Shown piece after piece: positions 24,198 to 33,222 of a stretch of DNA of 64,000 bases. Each line of letters begins with the position of its first letter. Position 1 is the first letter of the stretch. The notes under the pieces are model-generated. The model was not told the DNA's origin. It made no database searches and was given only the letters and a program-made list of their open reading frames with translations. The position numbers and the translations under genes were made by a program. This DNA is from Achromobacter aegrifaciens (GTDB taxonomy: Bacteria > Pseudomonadota > Gammaproteobacteria > Burkholderiales > Burkholderiaceae_B): NCBI RefSeq assembly GCF_902859735.1, contig NZ_CADIJY010000003.1, positions 310,001 to 374,000 of the forward strand. Direction: 5' to 3'.

Positions 24198-25652
24198 TCA
24201 GGCTCCCGCCCGGTTGAGGACGCGGCCGGCGTGCTGGCCGGTGAAGGCCTGGCCTTCCCAGACGGGAGCGCCGTTGACGTACACCGAGTGGATGCCCGCG
24301 GCGCGCTCGGTGGGACGATCGAAGGTGGCCGAGTCGGCCACGGTGGCGGGGTCGAAGACCACCAGGTCGGCGTAGTAGCCGGGCTGCACCTGGCCGCGTT
24401 CGGCCAGGCCGAACTTGGCGGCGGTCAGGCCGGTCATCTTCCAGACCGCGGTTTCCAGCGGGAACAGGCCCAGGTCGCGTGAGTAATGGCCCAGCACGCG
24501 TGGGAAGGTGCCCCACAGTCGCGGGTGCGGACGCTCGTCGTGGGGCAGGCCGTCGGAGCCGATCATGGTGGGGCCGAACGCCAGGATGCGCTGCACGTCG
24601 GGCTCGTCCATCATGAAGTAGATGGCGCCCGCGGGCTGCAGCTCCGGCACCACGTCGTACTTGGACTTGCCGCGCTCGGCGGCGATTTCCTCCAGGTCGC
24701 GCCCGCTCAGTTCGGGAAAGGGCTTGCACCAGGTGATGAGCGTGCGGCCAGCCAGCAGCACGCGGTCCTGCTTGAGCATGGTGGAGCCGGCCACGTAGGG
24801 ATAGGCGTCCAGCGACACGTCCTGGCTGGCCATGGCGGCCTCGATCAGCGCCAGCGTTTCCTTGGAGCGGCCGAAGTTGGGCTTGCCCATGACCTTGTGG
24901 TGCGAGATCACCACCGGCACGTCCAGTTCGCGGCCGATGCGGAAGGTCTCTTCCAGCGCCGCCACGATATGTTCGCCTTCGTCGCGCATGTGGGTGGCGT
25001 AGACGCCGCCATGCGTGCCCAGCGGGCGGCACACCTCGATGATTTCCTCGGTGCTGGCATGGGCCGCGGGCGGATAGAACGCGCCGGTGGAAATGCCGAT
25101 GGCGCCGCTGGCGAGCGCGTCGTCGGCCAGCGCCTGCATGGCCTGGATTTCCGCCGCCGTGGCTTCGCGCTTCAGATCGGGCATGACGGCGGCGCGCAGG
25201 GTGGAATGGCCTACCATGCAGGCGGCGTTGACCGCGGGCGGCGCGGCGCGCAGGGCCTCCAGGTAGTCGGAGAAGCGCTCGAAGCGGAACGAGCCGCCTT
25301 CGTCCAGCAGGTCCAGCGGCGCGGGCGGGTTGGCGTGCGCCAACGGCGCCAGGCTGATGCCGCAGTTGCCGGTGACCACGGTGGTGACGCCCTGCGAGAT
25401 CTTGGGCGTCATGTCGCGGTGCTTGAGCAGATAGTTGTCGTCGTGCGTGTGCGAGTCGATGAAACCCGGCGACACCACTTTGCCGGCCACGTCGATGCGC
25501 CGCCGGGCACTGCTGGCGCTCAGGTCGCCGACGGCGGCGATGCGGTCGCCGCGCACGCCGACATCGGCCAGCCGGCCCGGCGAGTTGGTGCCGTCGATGA
25601 CGGTGCCGCCGGCAAGGATGTAGTCGAACGGGGTGGCGTCGGTCTGGGACAT
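24198..25652 (-). CDS. N-acyl-D-amino-acid deacylase (D-aminoacylase)
   Basis: The 484-residue amidohydrolase releases free D-amino acids from N-acyl-D-amino acids. Zinc-site residues are visible: His68 and His70 in FIDSHTHDD, Cys97 in TGNCGIS, histidines in ISHHKVMGK and YATHMRDE, and the catalytic Asp in MIGSDGLPHDERPHPR. The cysteine ligand separates D-aminoacylases from dihydropyrimidinases. It lies 12 bp after the Dpp-type ATPase gene dppF, in one operon with D-amino-acid oxidation and peptide uptake genes. Substrate side-chain preference cannot be read. Confidence 0.92.
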   Translation of the reverse strand: MSQTDATPFDYILAGGTVIDGTNSPGRLADVGVRGDRIAAVGDLSASSARRRIDVAGKVVSPGFIDSHTHDDNYLLKHRDMTPKISQGVTTVVTGNCGISLAPLAHANPPAPLDLLDEGGSFRFERFSDYLEALRAAPPAVNAACMVGHSTLRAAVMPDLKREATAAEIQAMQALADDALASGAIGISTGAFYPPAAHASTEEIIEVCRPLGTHGGVYATHMRDEGEHIVAALEETFRIGRELDVPVVISHHKVMGKPNFGRSKETLALIEAAMASQDVSLDAYPYVAGSTMLKQDRVLLAGRTLITWCKPFPELSGRDLEEIAAERGKSKYDVVPELQPAGAIYFMMDEPDVQRILAFGPTMIGSDGLPHDERPHPRLWGTFPRVLGHYSRDLGLFPLETAVWKMTGLTAAKFGLAERGQVQPGYYADLVVFDPATVADSATFDRPTERAAGIHSVYVNGAPVWEGQAFTGQHAGRVLNRAGA

Positions 25653-25664
25653 GCGTATCTCCGG

Positions 25665-26678
25665 CTAAACGGGGGTGGCGAAGTGGCAGGCGACCTGCTG
25701 TTCGGGGGCGATCTGGCGCGGCTGCGGCGCTTCCTCGGCGCAACGCGGCTGCGCCATCGGGCAACGGGTGCGGAAGGCGCAGCCCGAGGGCGGCGACAGC
25801 GGGCTGGGAATCTCGCCCTTGAGCACTTCCACGGGCTTGCGCTCGCCCTGTCGGGCCGAAGGGACGGCGGCCAGCAGGGCGCGGGTATAGGGATGGGCGG
25901 GCCGTTCGAAGATGGCCTCGCGGGTGCCGGTCTCGACGATCTTGCCCAGGTACATCACGGCGACGCGATGGCTGATGTGGCGCACCACGCTCAGGTCGTG
26001 CGAAATGAAGACATAGGTCAGCCCCAGGTCGCGCTGTAGGTCCATCAACAGGTTGATGACCTGCGCCTGCACCGACACGTCCAGCGCCGACACCGGTTCA
26101 TCGCAAACGATCAGGCCCGGGTCCAGCGCCAGCGCGCGGGCGATCACGATGCGCTGGCGCTGGCCGCCGGAGAACTCGTGGGGATAGCGGTCGGCGGCGT
26201 CCGGGCGCAGGCTGACGCGGGCCAGCAACTGCGCGACTCGGTCGCGGATGGCCGCGCGGCTGTGGCCGAAGGCGCGCAGCGGCTCGCCGATGATGTCGCG
26301 CACCCGCATGCGCGGGTTCATCGACGAGAACGGATCCTGGAAGATGAACTGCATGCGCTGGCGCATGGCGCGCAGCTCGCGGCTGTTCATGGCGGCCAGG
26401 TCGCGGCCTTCCAGCAGGATGCGACCTTCGGTGGGATCGGTCAGGCGGATCAGGCATTTGCCGGTGGTCGATTTGCCGCAGCCGGATTCGCCCACGAGGC
26501 TCAGCGTCTGGCCGCGCGGCACCGACAGGGAAACGCCGTCGACCGCGCGCAGCACCTTGGCGCCGCTGCCGCTGTCCACGGGGTAGTGTTTCTTCAGGCC
26601 GACGACTTCCAGCATGGGCGGGGCGTCGGCGGCGGGCGCGGACACGGCGCTCGCAAGGGGGATGTCGTGCAGATTCAT
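25665..26678 (-). CDS. Dipeptide/oligopeptide-type ABC transporter ATP-binding protein (DppF/OppF)
   Basis: The 337-residue ATPase has Walker [13 protein letters not shown], signature FSGGQRQRIVIARAL, Walker B LIVCDEPVSALD and the oligopeptide-transporter C-terminal tail with cysteine pattern (CAFRTRCPMAQPRC). ATG 26678 gives a short N-terminal leader; an upstream start would add an Arg/Pro-rich extension lacking family character. It pairs with the DppD-type ATPase encoded 8 bp upstream in the operon. Confidence 0.92.
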   Translation of the reverse strand: MNLHDIPLASAVSAPAADAPPMLEVVGLKKHYPVDSGSGAKVLRAVDGVSLSVPRGQTLSLVGESGCGKSTTGKCLIRLTDPTEGRILLEGRDLAAMNSRELRAMRQRMQFIFQDPFSSMNPRMRVRDIIGEPLRAFGHSRAAIRDRVAQLLARVSLRPDAADRYPHEFSGGQRQRIVIARALALDPGLIVCDEPVSALDVSVQAQVINLLMDLQRDLGLTYVFISHDLSVVRHISHRVAVMYLGKIVETGTREAIFERPAHPYTRALLAAVPSARQGERKPVEVLKGEIPSPLSPPSGCAFRTRCPMAQPRCAEEAPQPRQIAPEQQVACHFATPV

Positions 26679-26686
26679 GGCGGGCC

Positions 26687-27694
26687 TCAGGCGGTCAGGG
26701 CGGCGGGGGCGGGTTCGGCCGCGCGGGCCCAGCACCAGACGCGGTGGCGGCTGCCGGCATCGGCGGCCGGAGGCGCCTGCTCGGAACAGCGCGGTTGCGC
26801 CTCCGGGCAGCGCGCCGCGAAGGCGCAGCCGCGCGACTCGGGCGTCATCACTGGCACGATGCCGGGCAGCTCGGCCAGCCGCGCCGTATGGTCCTGGCCG
26901 TCGGCGAAATCAGGCAACGAGCGGATCAGCGCCTGGGTATAGGGGTGCTGGGCGCGATCCAGGATGTCGTCGACGCTGCCTTCCTCGACCTTGCGCCCGG
27001 CGTACATCACGATGACGCGCTGGCACATCTGCGCGACCACGCCCAGGTCATGGGTGATCAGCACGATGGAGGTGCCCAGCCGCTGCTGGATTTCCCGCAG
27101 CAGGTGCAGGATCTGCGCCTGGATGGTGACGTCCAGCGCGGTGGTGGGCTCGTCGGCGATCAGGACCTTGGGCTGGCAGGCCAGCGCCATGGCGATCATG
27201 GCGCGTTGGCGCATGCCGCCCGACAGCTGGTAGGGATACTCGCGCACCCGGCGCGCCGGGTCGGAGATCTGCACCAGCTCCAGCAGCGATTCGGCCTGTG
27301 CCATGGCCTCGCGCCGCGACAGGCCCTGGTGCAGCATGAGCGATTCGCTGATCTGCCGGCCCACCGTGAACACCGGGTTCAGCGAGGTCATGGGTTCCTG
27401 GAAGATCATCGAGATCTGGTTGCCGCGGATCGCGCGCATGGCCTTTTCTGGCAGCGCCAGCAGATCCTGGCCGTCGAACTCGATGCTGCCGCCGGCCACT
27501 CGCCCGGGGGCGCGCAACAGGCGCATGATGGACAGGGACGTGACGCTCTTGCCGCAGCCGGATTCGCCGACCAGGCCCAGGGTTTCACCGGGCATCAGGT
27601 CGAAGGACAGGCGGTCCACGGCAAGCACTGTGGTTTCATCGCCATCGAAACAGGTGGTGAGGTCGTGCACGCGCAAGACGGGTTGGGTTTGCAT
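26687..27694 (-). CDS. Dipeptide/oligopeptide-type ABC transporter ATP-binding protein (DppD/OppD)
   Basis: The 335-residue ATPase has Walker [13 protein letters not shown], signature [15 protein letters not shown], Walker [13 protein letters not shown], and the tail motif [14 protein letters not shown]. It forms the heteromeric motor with the downstream OppF-type subunit for the DppBC permease. The gap to the permease gene is 8 bp, typical of one transcript. Confidence 0.92.
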   Translation of the reverse strand: MQTQPVLRVHDLTTCFDGDETTVLAVDRLSFDLMPGETLGLVGESGCGKSVTSLSIMRLLRAPGRVAGGSIEFDGQDLLALPEKAMRAIRGNQISMIFQEPMTSLNPVFTVGRQISESLMLHQGLSRREAMAQAESLLELVQISDPARRVREYPYQLSGGMRQRAMIAMALACQPKVLIADEPTTALDVTIQAQILHLLREIQQRLGTSIVLITHDLGVVAQMCQRVIVMYAGRKVEEGSVDDILDRAQHPYTQALIRSLPDFADGQDHTARLAELPGIVPVMTPESRGCAFAARCPEAQPRCSEQAPPAADAGSRHRVWCWARAAEPAPAALTA

Positions 27695-27702
27695 GGGCGC
27701 TC

Positions 27703-28578
27703 CTACAGCTTTTTCGCCAGACGGGGATCGAGCATGTCGCGCAGCCCGTCGCCCACCAGATTGACGGCCAGGACGGCCACGCCCAGGAACAAGCCCGGAT
27801 ACAGGATGATGTGGAAAGCCACGGCCACGAAGTTGCGGCCTTCGGCCATTATGTTGCCCCAGCTGGGGATCTGCGGCGGTATGCCCACGCCCAGGAAGCT
27901 CAGTACGGCCTCGGTCAGGATGGCGGACGCCGCGATGAAGGTGGCCTGCACCATCAGCGGGGCGAACAGGTTGGGCAGGATGTGGCGCAGCAGGATCGCG
28001 GGCACGCGCGTGCCGGACGAAATGGCGGCCTCGATATAGGGCTGCTCGCGTATCGTCAGCACCAGCGCCCGCACCAGGCGCACCACGCGCGGCACCTCGG
28101 GGATGACGATGGCGATGATCACGGTGCCCAGGCCGCCCTTCAGCGTGGCCATCAGGGCGATGGCCAGCAGCACGCCCGGAATGGCCATCAGGCCGTCCAT
28201 GATGCGCATGATGAAGGCGTCGATGCGCCGGAAGTAGCCCGCGGCCATGCCCAGGGCCACGCCGGCGACGGTGGAGACCACCGCCACCACGATGCCGACC
28301 ACCAGCGAGACGCGGGCGCCCCAGACGGTGCGCGAATAGACGTCGCGGCCCAGCGCGTCGGTGCCGAAGAAGTGTTCGGACGATGGCGGCTTCATGCGCG
28401 CCAGCGGATTGATGTCCTGCGGATCGACGGTGGCCAGCCAGGGCGCGGCCAGCGCAATCGCGGCCAGCGCCAGCAGGATGGCGCCGCCGATGTAAAGCAT
28501 GGGATGGCGGCGCAGCGAGCGCAGCACGCGGCGATGGCGCGGCCGGCGCGCGGGCAGGGACAGGGTAGTGGTCGTCAT
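27703..28578 (-). CDS. Dipeptide-type ABC transporter permease (DppC-like)
   Basis: The 291-residue inner-membrane protein has the OppC-type N-terminal segment, the domain [23 protein letters not shown] characteristic of DppC/OppC, and the ATPase-contacting loop [21 protein letters not shown]. The C-terminus [12 protein letters not shown] is the usual family ending. It is expected to form the channel together with the DppB-like protein. Confidence 0.93.
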   Translation of the reverse strand: MTTTTLSLPARRPRHRRVLRSLRRHPMLYIGGAILLALAAIALAAPWLATVDPQDINPLARMKPPSSEHFFGTDALGRDVYSRTVWGARVSLVVGIVVAVVSTVAGVALGMAAGYFRRIDAFIMRIMDGLMAIPGVLLAIALMATLKGGLGTVIIAIVIPEVPRVVRLVRALVLTIREQPYIEAAISSGTRVPAILLRHILPNLFAPLMVQATFIAASAILTEAVLSFLGVGIPPQIPSWGNIMAEGRNFVAVAFHIILYPGLFLGVAVLAVNLVGDGLRDMLDPRLAKKL

Positions 28579-28591
28579 GCGTAGTCCCCGT

Positions 28592-29527
28592 TCAATAGCG
28601 GATGCGCGGATCGAAGAGCCGGTAGCTCAGGTCGACCAGCAGGTTGATCAGGACATAGATGCCGGAGGCCACCAGCAGCACGCCCTGGATCACGGGATAG
28701 TCGTGGCGCAGCACGGCGTCGATGGTCAGGCGGCCCAGGCCGGGAATCGCGAATACGGTTTCCGTGACCACGACGCCGCCGATCAGCAGGGCCACGCCCA
28801 CGCCGATGGTGGTGACGATGGGATTGGCGGCGTTCTTCAGCGCATGCCAGACGATGGGGCCGGCCGCCAGGCCCTTGGCGCGGGCGGTGCGGATGTAGTC
28901 TTCGGACAGGGCTTCCAGCATGGTGGCGCGCGTCATGCGCGTGAGCAGCGCCATGTAGACCAGACCCAGCGACAGGCAGGGCAGCACCAGATGGCGCAGG
29001 TAGGGCACCACGCCGTCGGCCAGGGGCTTGTAGCCCTGCACCGGCAGCCAGCCCAGCTTGATCGAAAAGCCGTAGACCAGGCTGTAGCCGATCAGGAACA
29101 CCGGCACCGAGAATGCGCAGACCGCGCCTATCATGACCAGCCGGTCGAGCCAGCGTCCCGCGTGCCAGGCCGCCAGCACGCCCAGCGGAATCGCCGCGAT
29201 CACCGCGAACAGCATGGTGAAAATGGCGATGGACAGCGTCGGCCCCATGCGCTGGCCGATCAGCTGCGAGACCGGCATCTGTGTCGACATCGACGTGCCC
29301 AGATCACCAGTGGCGATGTGGCTGACCCAGATGCCGAACTGCTGCAGCAATGGTTTGTCCAGCCCCAGGTTCTGGCGGATCTTCTCCACGTCGTCGGCGG
29401 TGGCGTTGTCGCCCGCGATCACCGCCGCGGGATCGCCCGGCGACAGGTGGATCAGCAGGAACACCACGACCGCGACCACGGCCATGACAGGAATGACGGC
29501 CGCGATGCGGCGCAGTATGTATTTCAC
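28592..29527 (-). CDS. Dipeptide-type ABC transporter permease (DppB-like)
   Basis: The 311-residue inner-membrane permease has the DppB-type start (YILRRIAAVIPVMAVVAVVVFLL), HLSPGDPAAVI, the cytoplasmic loop YIRTARAKGLAAGPIVWHALKNA, and the terminal LSYRLFDPRIRY. It lies 13 bp upstream of the DppC gene and 52 bp after the binding-protein gene, with a strong hairpin in that gap. Confidence 0.93.
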   Translation of the reverse strand: MKYILRRIAAVIPVMAVVAVVVFLLIHLSPGDPAAVIAGDNATADDVEKIRQNLGLDKPLLQQFGIWVSHIATGDLGTSMSTQMPVSQLIGQRMGPTLSIAIFTMLFAVIAAIPLGVLAAWHAGRWLDRLVMIGAVCAFSVPVFLIGYSLVYGFSIKLGWLPVQGYKPLADGVVPYLRHLVLPCLSLGLVYMALLTRMTRATMLEALSEDYIRTARAKGLAAGPIVWHALKNAANPIVTTIGVGVALLIGGVVVTETVFAIPGLGRLTIDAVLRHDYPVIQGVLLVASGIYVLINLLVDLSYRLFDPRIRY

Positions 29528-29549
29528 GCTGGTTTTCCCCCGGCTTGTG

Positions 29550-29572
29550 GCCGGGCGCTCATGGCGCCCGGC
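29550..29572 (-). other. Intercistronic hairpin between binding-protein and permease genes
   Basis: Perfect 9-bp stem GCCGGGCGC / GCGCCCGGC with loop TCATG, directly after the binding-protein stop codon on the transcribed strand. Such hairpins often protect the 3' end of binding-protein mRNA so that it outnumbers the permease message. Confidence 0.6.
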
Positions 29573-29579
29573 GCCCGCC

Positions 29580-31151
29580 TTACGGCTTCTCGATGTTCCA
29601 CATCACCGGGATGCCGGTCTTCAGCAGCTCGGTGTGCTGCAAGCCGCGGAACGCGGACACGGGCTTGAATTCCCCCCACATGACATACGGCACGCTCTGG
29701 TAGGCGCGCGCCTGCATCTGCGCGGCGATGTCCTTGCGCTTGGCCGGGTCCGTTTCGCGGATCCAGCTGGTGCGCAGCGCGTCGAGTTCCTTGTCGCAGG
29801 GCCAGCCCGGCAGGCTGTTGCCGCAAGCGGCGGACATCCAGGGATTGGTCACCGGCGTGCTGGCGTCGTAATAGCCGCCCCAGGTCAGGAAGACGTTCCA
29901 GCCGCCTTGCGCGGGCGGATCCTTCTTCAGGCGGCGTCCGGCCAGGGAGGCCCAGTCCATGGATTGCAGGTCGACGTTGATGCCGGCCTTCTTCATGTTC
30001 TGCGTCAGCACCATGACGGCGGGCGCGCTGAGGTGGTCCGTGGGGTACAGCACCACGACTTTCTCGCCCTTGTAGCCGGCTTCCTGCAGCAGTTGCTTGG
30101 CGCGCGCCGGGTCGGTCTTGGCGTACGGCGCCGCGCCCGCGTCGCTGGCCAGCGGCGAGCCGCAGACAAAGAGGCTGGGGCAATAGTCCACGCGGTATTT
30201 CTCCGGGTAGCCCATGGCCGACAGCATTTCCTTCTGGTTCACCAGGTGGTAGAGCGCCTGGCGGGCAAGCTGGTTGTCGAAGGGCGGATGCAGCGAATTG
30301 AGGATGACCATGCCCTGCGTCGCGACGGACGTGTTCAGGGTGATGTCCTTGTTGGTCTCCAGCACGGGCAGGAAGTCGGGCGTGGTCTGTTCGATCATGT
30401 CGACTTCGCCGTTCATCAGGGCGGCGGTGGCCGTGTTGCCGTCGGGAATGTAGACCCACTCGACGCGGTCCACCTTGACGTTCTTGCCGCCCGCCAGGCC
30501 GTCGGCAGGTTCCGTGCGCGGCACGTAGGCCGGGTTTTTCACGTACACGACCTTGTTGCCCGGCACCCATTCATCGCGCTTGAAGAGGAAGGGGCCCGAG
30601 CCGACCATTTCCGTGACCTGGGTGTTCGGGTCCGTCATGGCCAGGCGCTTGGGCATGATGAAGGGCGGCATGCCGGAAGGCTTGGACAGGGCGTCCAGCA
30701 CCAGGCCGAAAGGCTCCTTCAGCGTCAGCGTGAAGCTGTTGTCGCCGGTCACCGCGAGTTCGGCGCCCGCGGCCATCATGGCCTGGCCCAGCGTGTCCTT
30801 CTTGGCCCAACGCTGGATCGACGCCACGCAGTCCTCGGCCTTGACGGGCGTGCCGTCATTGAACTTCAGGCCTGGGCGCAAGGTGAAGCTCCAGCTCTTG
30901 CCGTCCTCGGATACGGTCCAGCTGTCCACCATCTGCGGCTTGACCTGGCCCTTGCTGTCCTGCGAGAACAGGGTGTCGAACACCATGTAGCCGTGGTTGC
31001 GCGTGATGTAGGCCGTGTTGAACAGCGGGTCCAGCGTCTTGAGGTCCGCGTGCGGCACCAGGCGCAGGGTCTTGGTCTGCGCCAGCGCGCCGGTGGCGGC
31101 CCCCATGGCCAGCAGGGCGGCTGCGCCCAGCAAACTGAAACGTCTGATCAT
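29580..31151 (-). CDS. ABC transporter substrate-binding protein, peptide/opine family (SBP_bac_5)
   Basis: The 523-residue periplasmic protein has a signal peptide (cleavage after GALA) and the family 5 pattern: TLRLVPHADLKTLDPLFN, GQVKPQMVDSWTVSEDGKSWSFTLRPGLKFNDGTPV and the DppA-like WASLAGRRLK region. It would deliver dipeptides, D-peptides or N-acyl-amino acids to the DppBCDF machinery. The ATG at 31151 gives a clean signal peptide. The ligand is inferred from the surrounding D-aminoacylase and FAD amino-acid oxidase genes. Confidence 0.92.
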   Translation of the reverse strand: MIRRFSLLGAAALLAMGAATGALAQTKTLRLVPHADLKTLDPLFNTAYITRNHGYMVFDTLFSQDSKGQVKPQMVDSWTVSEDGKSWSFTLRPGLKFNDGTPVKAEDCVASIQRWAKKDTLGQAMMAAGAELAVTGDNSFTLTLKEPFGLVLDALSKPSGMPPFIMPKRLAMTDPNTQVTEMVGSGPFLFKRDEWVPGNKVVYVKNPAYVPRTEPADGLAGGKNVKVDRVEWVYIPDGNTATAALMNGEVDMIEQTTPDFLPVLETNKDITLNTSVATQGMVILNSLHPPFDNQLARQALYHLVNQKEMLSAMGYPEKYRVDYCPSLFVCGSPLASDAGAAPYAKTDPARAKQLLQEAGYKGEKVVVLYPTDHLSAPAVMVLTQNMKKAGINVDLQSMDWASLAGRRLKKDPPAQGGWNVFLTWGGYYDASTPVTNPWMSAACGNSLPGWPCDKELDALRTSWIRETDPAKRKDIAAQMQARAYQSVPYVMWGEFKPVSAFRGLQHTELLKTGIPVMWNIEKP

Positions 31152-31203
31152 TGTTATCCCCTTCGTTATTCCCATGCCCTGGTCGGGCGGCGATCGTTGA
31201 GCC

Positions 31204-32649
31204 TCAGGCCTTGAACGGCCACTTCGGCAATTTGCGCTTGGTGTAAGGCAGCGCGTTGTAGTCGGTGGTGATGGCGCCCGGCGTTTCCACGTAGATGACG
31301 TGGCGGCCGACCTGCGAATACGAGGCGTAGAAATGCTGCGACGATTTCACGATGATGAGCTTCATGGCCTGCAGGTCCACGCCGAACTGCGTGAACAGGT
31401 CGGTGCCCATGGCCTGGGTGCGGTTGGTGGTCAGGGCGATGGTCACGCCCTGGCTGCGCACGATGGCCACGTCGCCCAGCAGGGCGGGCGTGCCGGCCAG
31501 CCCGGTCATGATGGCGTCGCGCTTGAGCGCCACGATTTCGCAGTCCAGGTCCAGCGGCTGTCCCGATACCGGCGCGACCTTGCCGCCGATGCGCAGCTGG
31601 ATGCGCGCGCCTTCGCCAGCTTCGAAACAGAGCTGCACCGCCACCGGATCCCAGAAGGGGCCGGTCGCGACGTCGGTGATGCCGCGCGCCAGCACGCGTT
31701 CCAGGATGAAGGTGGCGTCGCTGGGGGCGCCGCCGCCCGCGTTGTCGGCGGAATCGGCCAGCACCACCGGGAAGTCGTTCAACGCCAGGGCCTGGTCCAG
31801 CGCTTCGTCGGCGCCGGGGTAGGGCGGCGCCAACTGGTCGCGAAAGCCGATGATCTCTTCGCCCAGCGCGCGCGCCAGGGCGTTGGCCTGGGCCTGGTCG
31901 CCGTCGGTATAGACCAGCACCTTGGAACCCATGTCGGGGGTGTCGCCCCACGGGAAGCCATGCGCGATCGACACCGACAGCACGCCTTCCTTGCCTTCCA
32001 TCGCGAGCAGGCGGTCGACGAAGCTGCGCATGGGTTCGCGGCTGGTGTGCATGATGGAGATCATCTCGCAGTCGTACACGGCGCGCGTTGGCTTGATGCG
32101 GCCTTCGGCGCGCGCCACGCACAGGTCCACCAGGTCGTAGGCGCGTTCCAGGATGTCCGTGTGCGGATATTCCTTGAAGCACACCAGGAAGTCGGCGCTT
32201 TCCACCATGTCCGCCGTCATGTGGCAATGCGGGTCCAGTTCGGCGCCGATCACGGTGTCGGGGCCCACGATCTCGCGCGCGCGGCGCAGCAGGTCGCCTT
32301 CGCAGTCGTCGTAGCCGTCGGCCACCATGGCGCCGTGCAGGCCGAACAGGGCGATGTCGACGCGGCCCGCGCGCTTCAGGTCGCCCAGCAGTTCGTCGCG
32401 CAGGGTTTCGTAGGCGTGGCGGGTGGTGATGCCGGCCGGCGTTGCGCCGGCGGTCAGGCCTTCGATCAAGGTCCAGTCCTTGCCTTGCGCGCGCTGGCGC
32501 GCCGCCCACAGCGGCCCCGAGAACATCTGCATGCGGTCCGGATGCTGGCCTGCGGGGTAGTAGCCGCGCGCCCGATAGGCCGACAGCCCGGTCGGGATGG
32601 GAGAGAAGGTGTTCGTCTCGGTCGCCAGGGACCCGGAAAAGATTTTCAT
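31204..32649 (-). CDS. M81-family metallopeptidase (MlrC-like), copy 1
   Basis: The 481-residue protein begins with KIFSGSLATETNTFSPIPTG, typical of M81 proteins, and shows the zinc ligands Asp139 and His141 in ELDPHCHMT and His163 in EYPHTD. The second half is the MlrC C-terminal domain (ADSADNAGGGAPSDATFILE; SSQHFYASYSQVGRHVIYVETPG). MlrC is the microcystinase that cleaves linear microcystin, a D-amino-acid-rich peptide. It is encoded inside the D-amino-acid cluster between RidA and the ABC binding protein. Its natural substrate here is unknown. A second M81 gene is at 52256. Confidence 0.88.
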   Translation of the reverse strand: MKIFSGSLATETNTFSPIPTGLSAYRARGYYPAGQHPDRMQMFSGPLWAARQRAQGKDWTLIEGLTAGATPAGITTRHAYETLRDELLGDLKRAGRVDIALFGLHGAMVADGYDDCEGDLLRRAREIVGPDTVIGAELDPHCHMTADMVESADFLVCFKEYPHTDILERAYDLVDLCVARAEGRIKPTRAVYDCEMISIMHTSREPMRSFVDRLLAMEGKEGVLSVSIAHGFPWGDTPDMGSKVLVYTDGDQAQANALARALGEEIIGFRDQLAPPYPGADEALDQALALNDFPVVLADSADNAGGGAPSDATFILERVLARGITDVATGPFWDPVAVQLCFEAGEGARIQLRIGGKVAPVSGQPLDLDCEIVALKRDAIMTGLAGTPALLGDVAIVRSQGVTIALTTNRTQAMGTDLFTQFGVDLQAMKLIIVKSSQHFYASYSQVGRHVIYVETPGAITTDYNALPYTKRKLPKWPFKA

Positions 32650-32776
32650 GCTGCCGCTCCGCGTAAGGATGTGCACATGGGGGCGCAGGCGTTGCCGCGA
32701 GCGCAAGGAAAAGACCGCACCGCCTGGCGCGAGGGCCGGGCAGTGTCAAACCATCGGACAGGCCCGCGGGGCGGGA

Positions 32777-33193
32777 TCAGGCTTCGGACACGGGGCCCGG
32801 CGTGTAGCCGCCGTGCGCGACTGCCGCGCCCAGCCAAGCCTGCACCTCGATTTCCACGTCCACGCCCATGGCCAGCTTGGCCTCGACCGTCGAACGCGAA
32901 GGGAAGTCGGACGAGAAATGGCTGCGGTAGGCGTCGTTGAACTGCGCAAAGAGCTCCAGGTCCGACAGCCATACCGTCACGCGCACCACGTCCTTGAGGG
33001 TGGCGCCCGCCAGGGCCAGCGTTTCCTTGATGCGCTCGATGGCGGCATGGGTCTGGGCGGTGATGTCGCCGCGCACGACCTGGCCGTTGGCGTCCATCGG
33101 GATCTGGCCCGACAGGAACAGGAAGCCGCCGGCCTGGGTGGCGCGGGAGAACGGCAGGGGCAGGGGGCTGGGGTAGCGGGCAATGGTGGTCAT
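32777..33193 (-). CDS. RidA-family imine/enamine deaminase
   Basis: The 138-residue YjgF/RidA protein has the motifs GGFLFLSGQIPMDANGQVV, THAAIERIKETLALAGATL, DVVRVTVWLSDLELFAQFNDAYRSHF and SRSTVEAKLAMGVDVEIEVQAWL. RidA proteins hydrolyse reactive imines or enamines to 2-oxo acids. Encoded next to an FAD amino-acid oxidase, it would clear the imine made by that oxidase. The canonical arginine of the RidA active site aligns with SRSTVEA. Confidence 0.92.
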   Translation of the reverse strand: MTTIARYPSPLPLPFSRATQAGGFLFLSGQIPMDANGQVVRGDITAQTHAAIERIKETLALAGATLKDVVRVTVWLSDLELFAQFNDAYRSHFSSDFPSRSTVEAKLAMGVDVEIEVQAWLGAAVAHGGYTPGPVSEA

Positions 33194-33222
33194 GGTGGAC
33201 TCTCGCAGGCAAGGGGGTGGGT

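Noticed and set aside
24486-29668. Several 400-600-residue plus-strand frames opposite the D-amino-acid/Dpp cluster
   Set aside because: They mirror the codon bias of highly conserved minus-strand genes and encode repetitive Gln/His/Arg-rich sequence without start signals.
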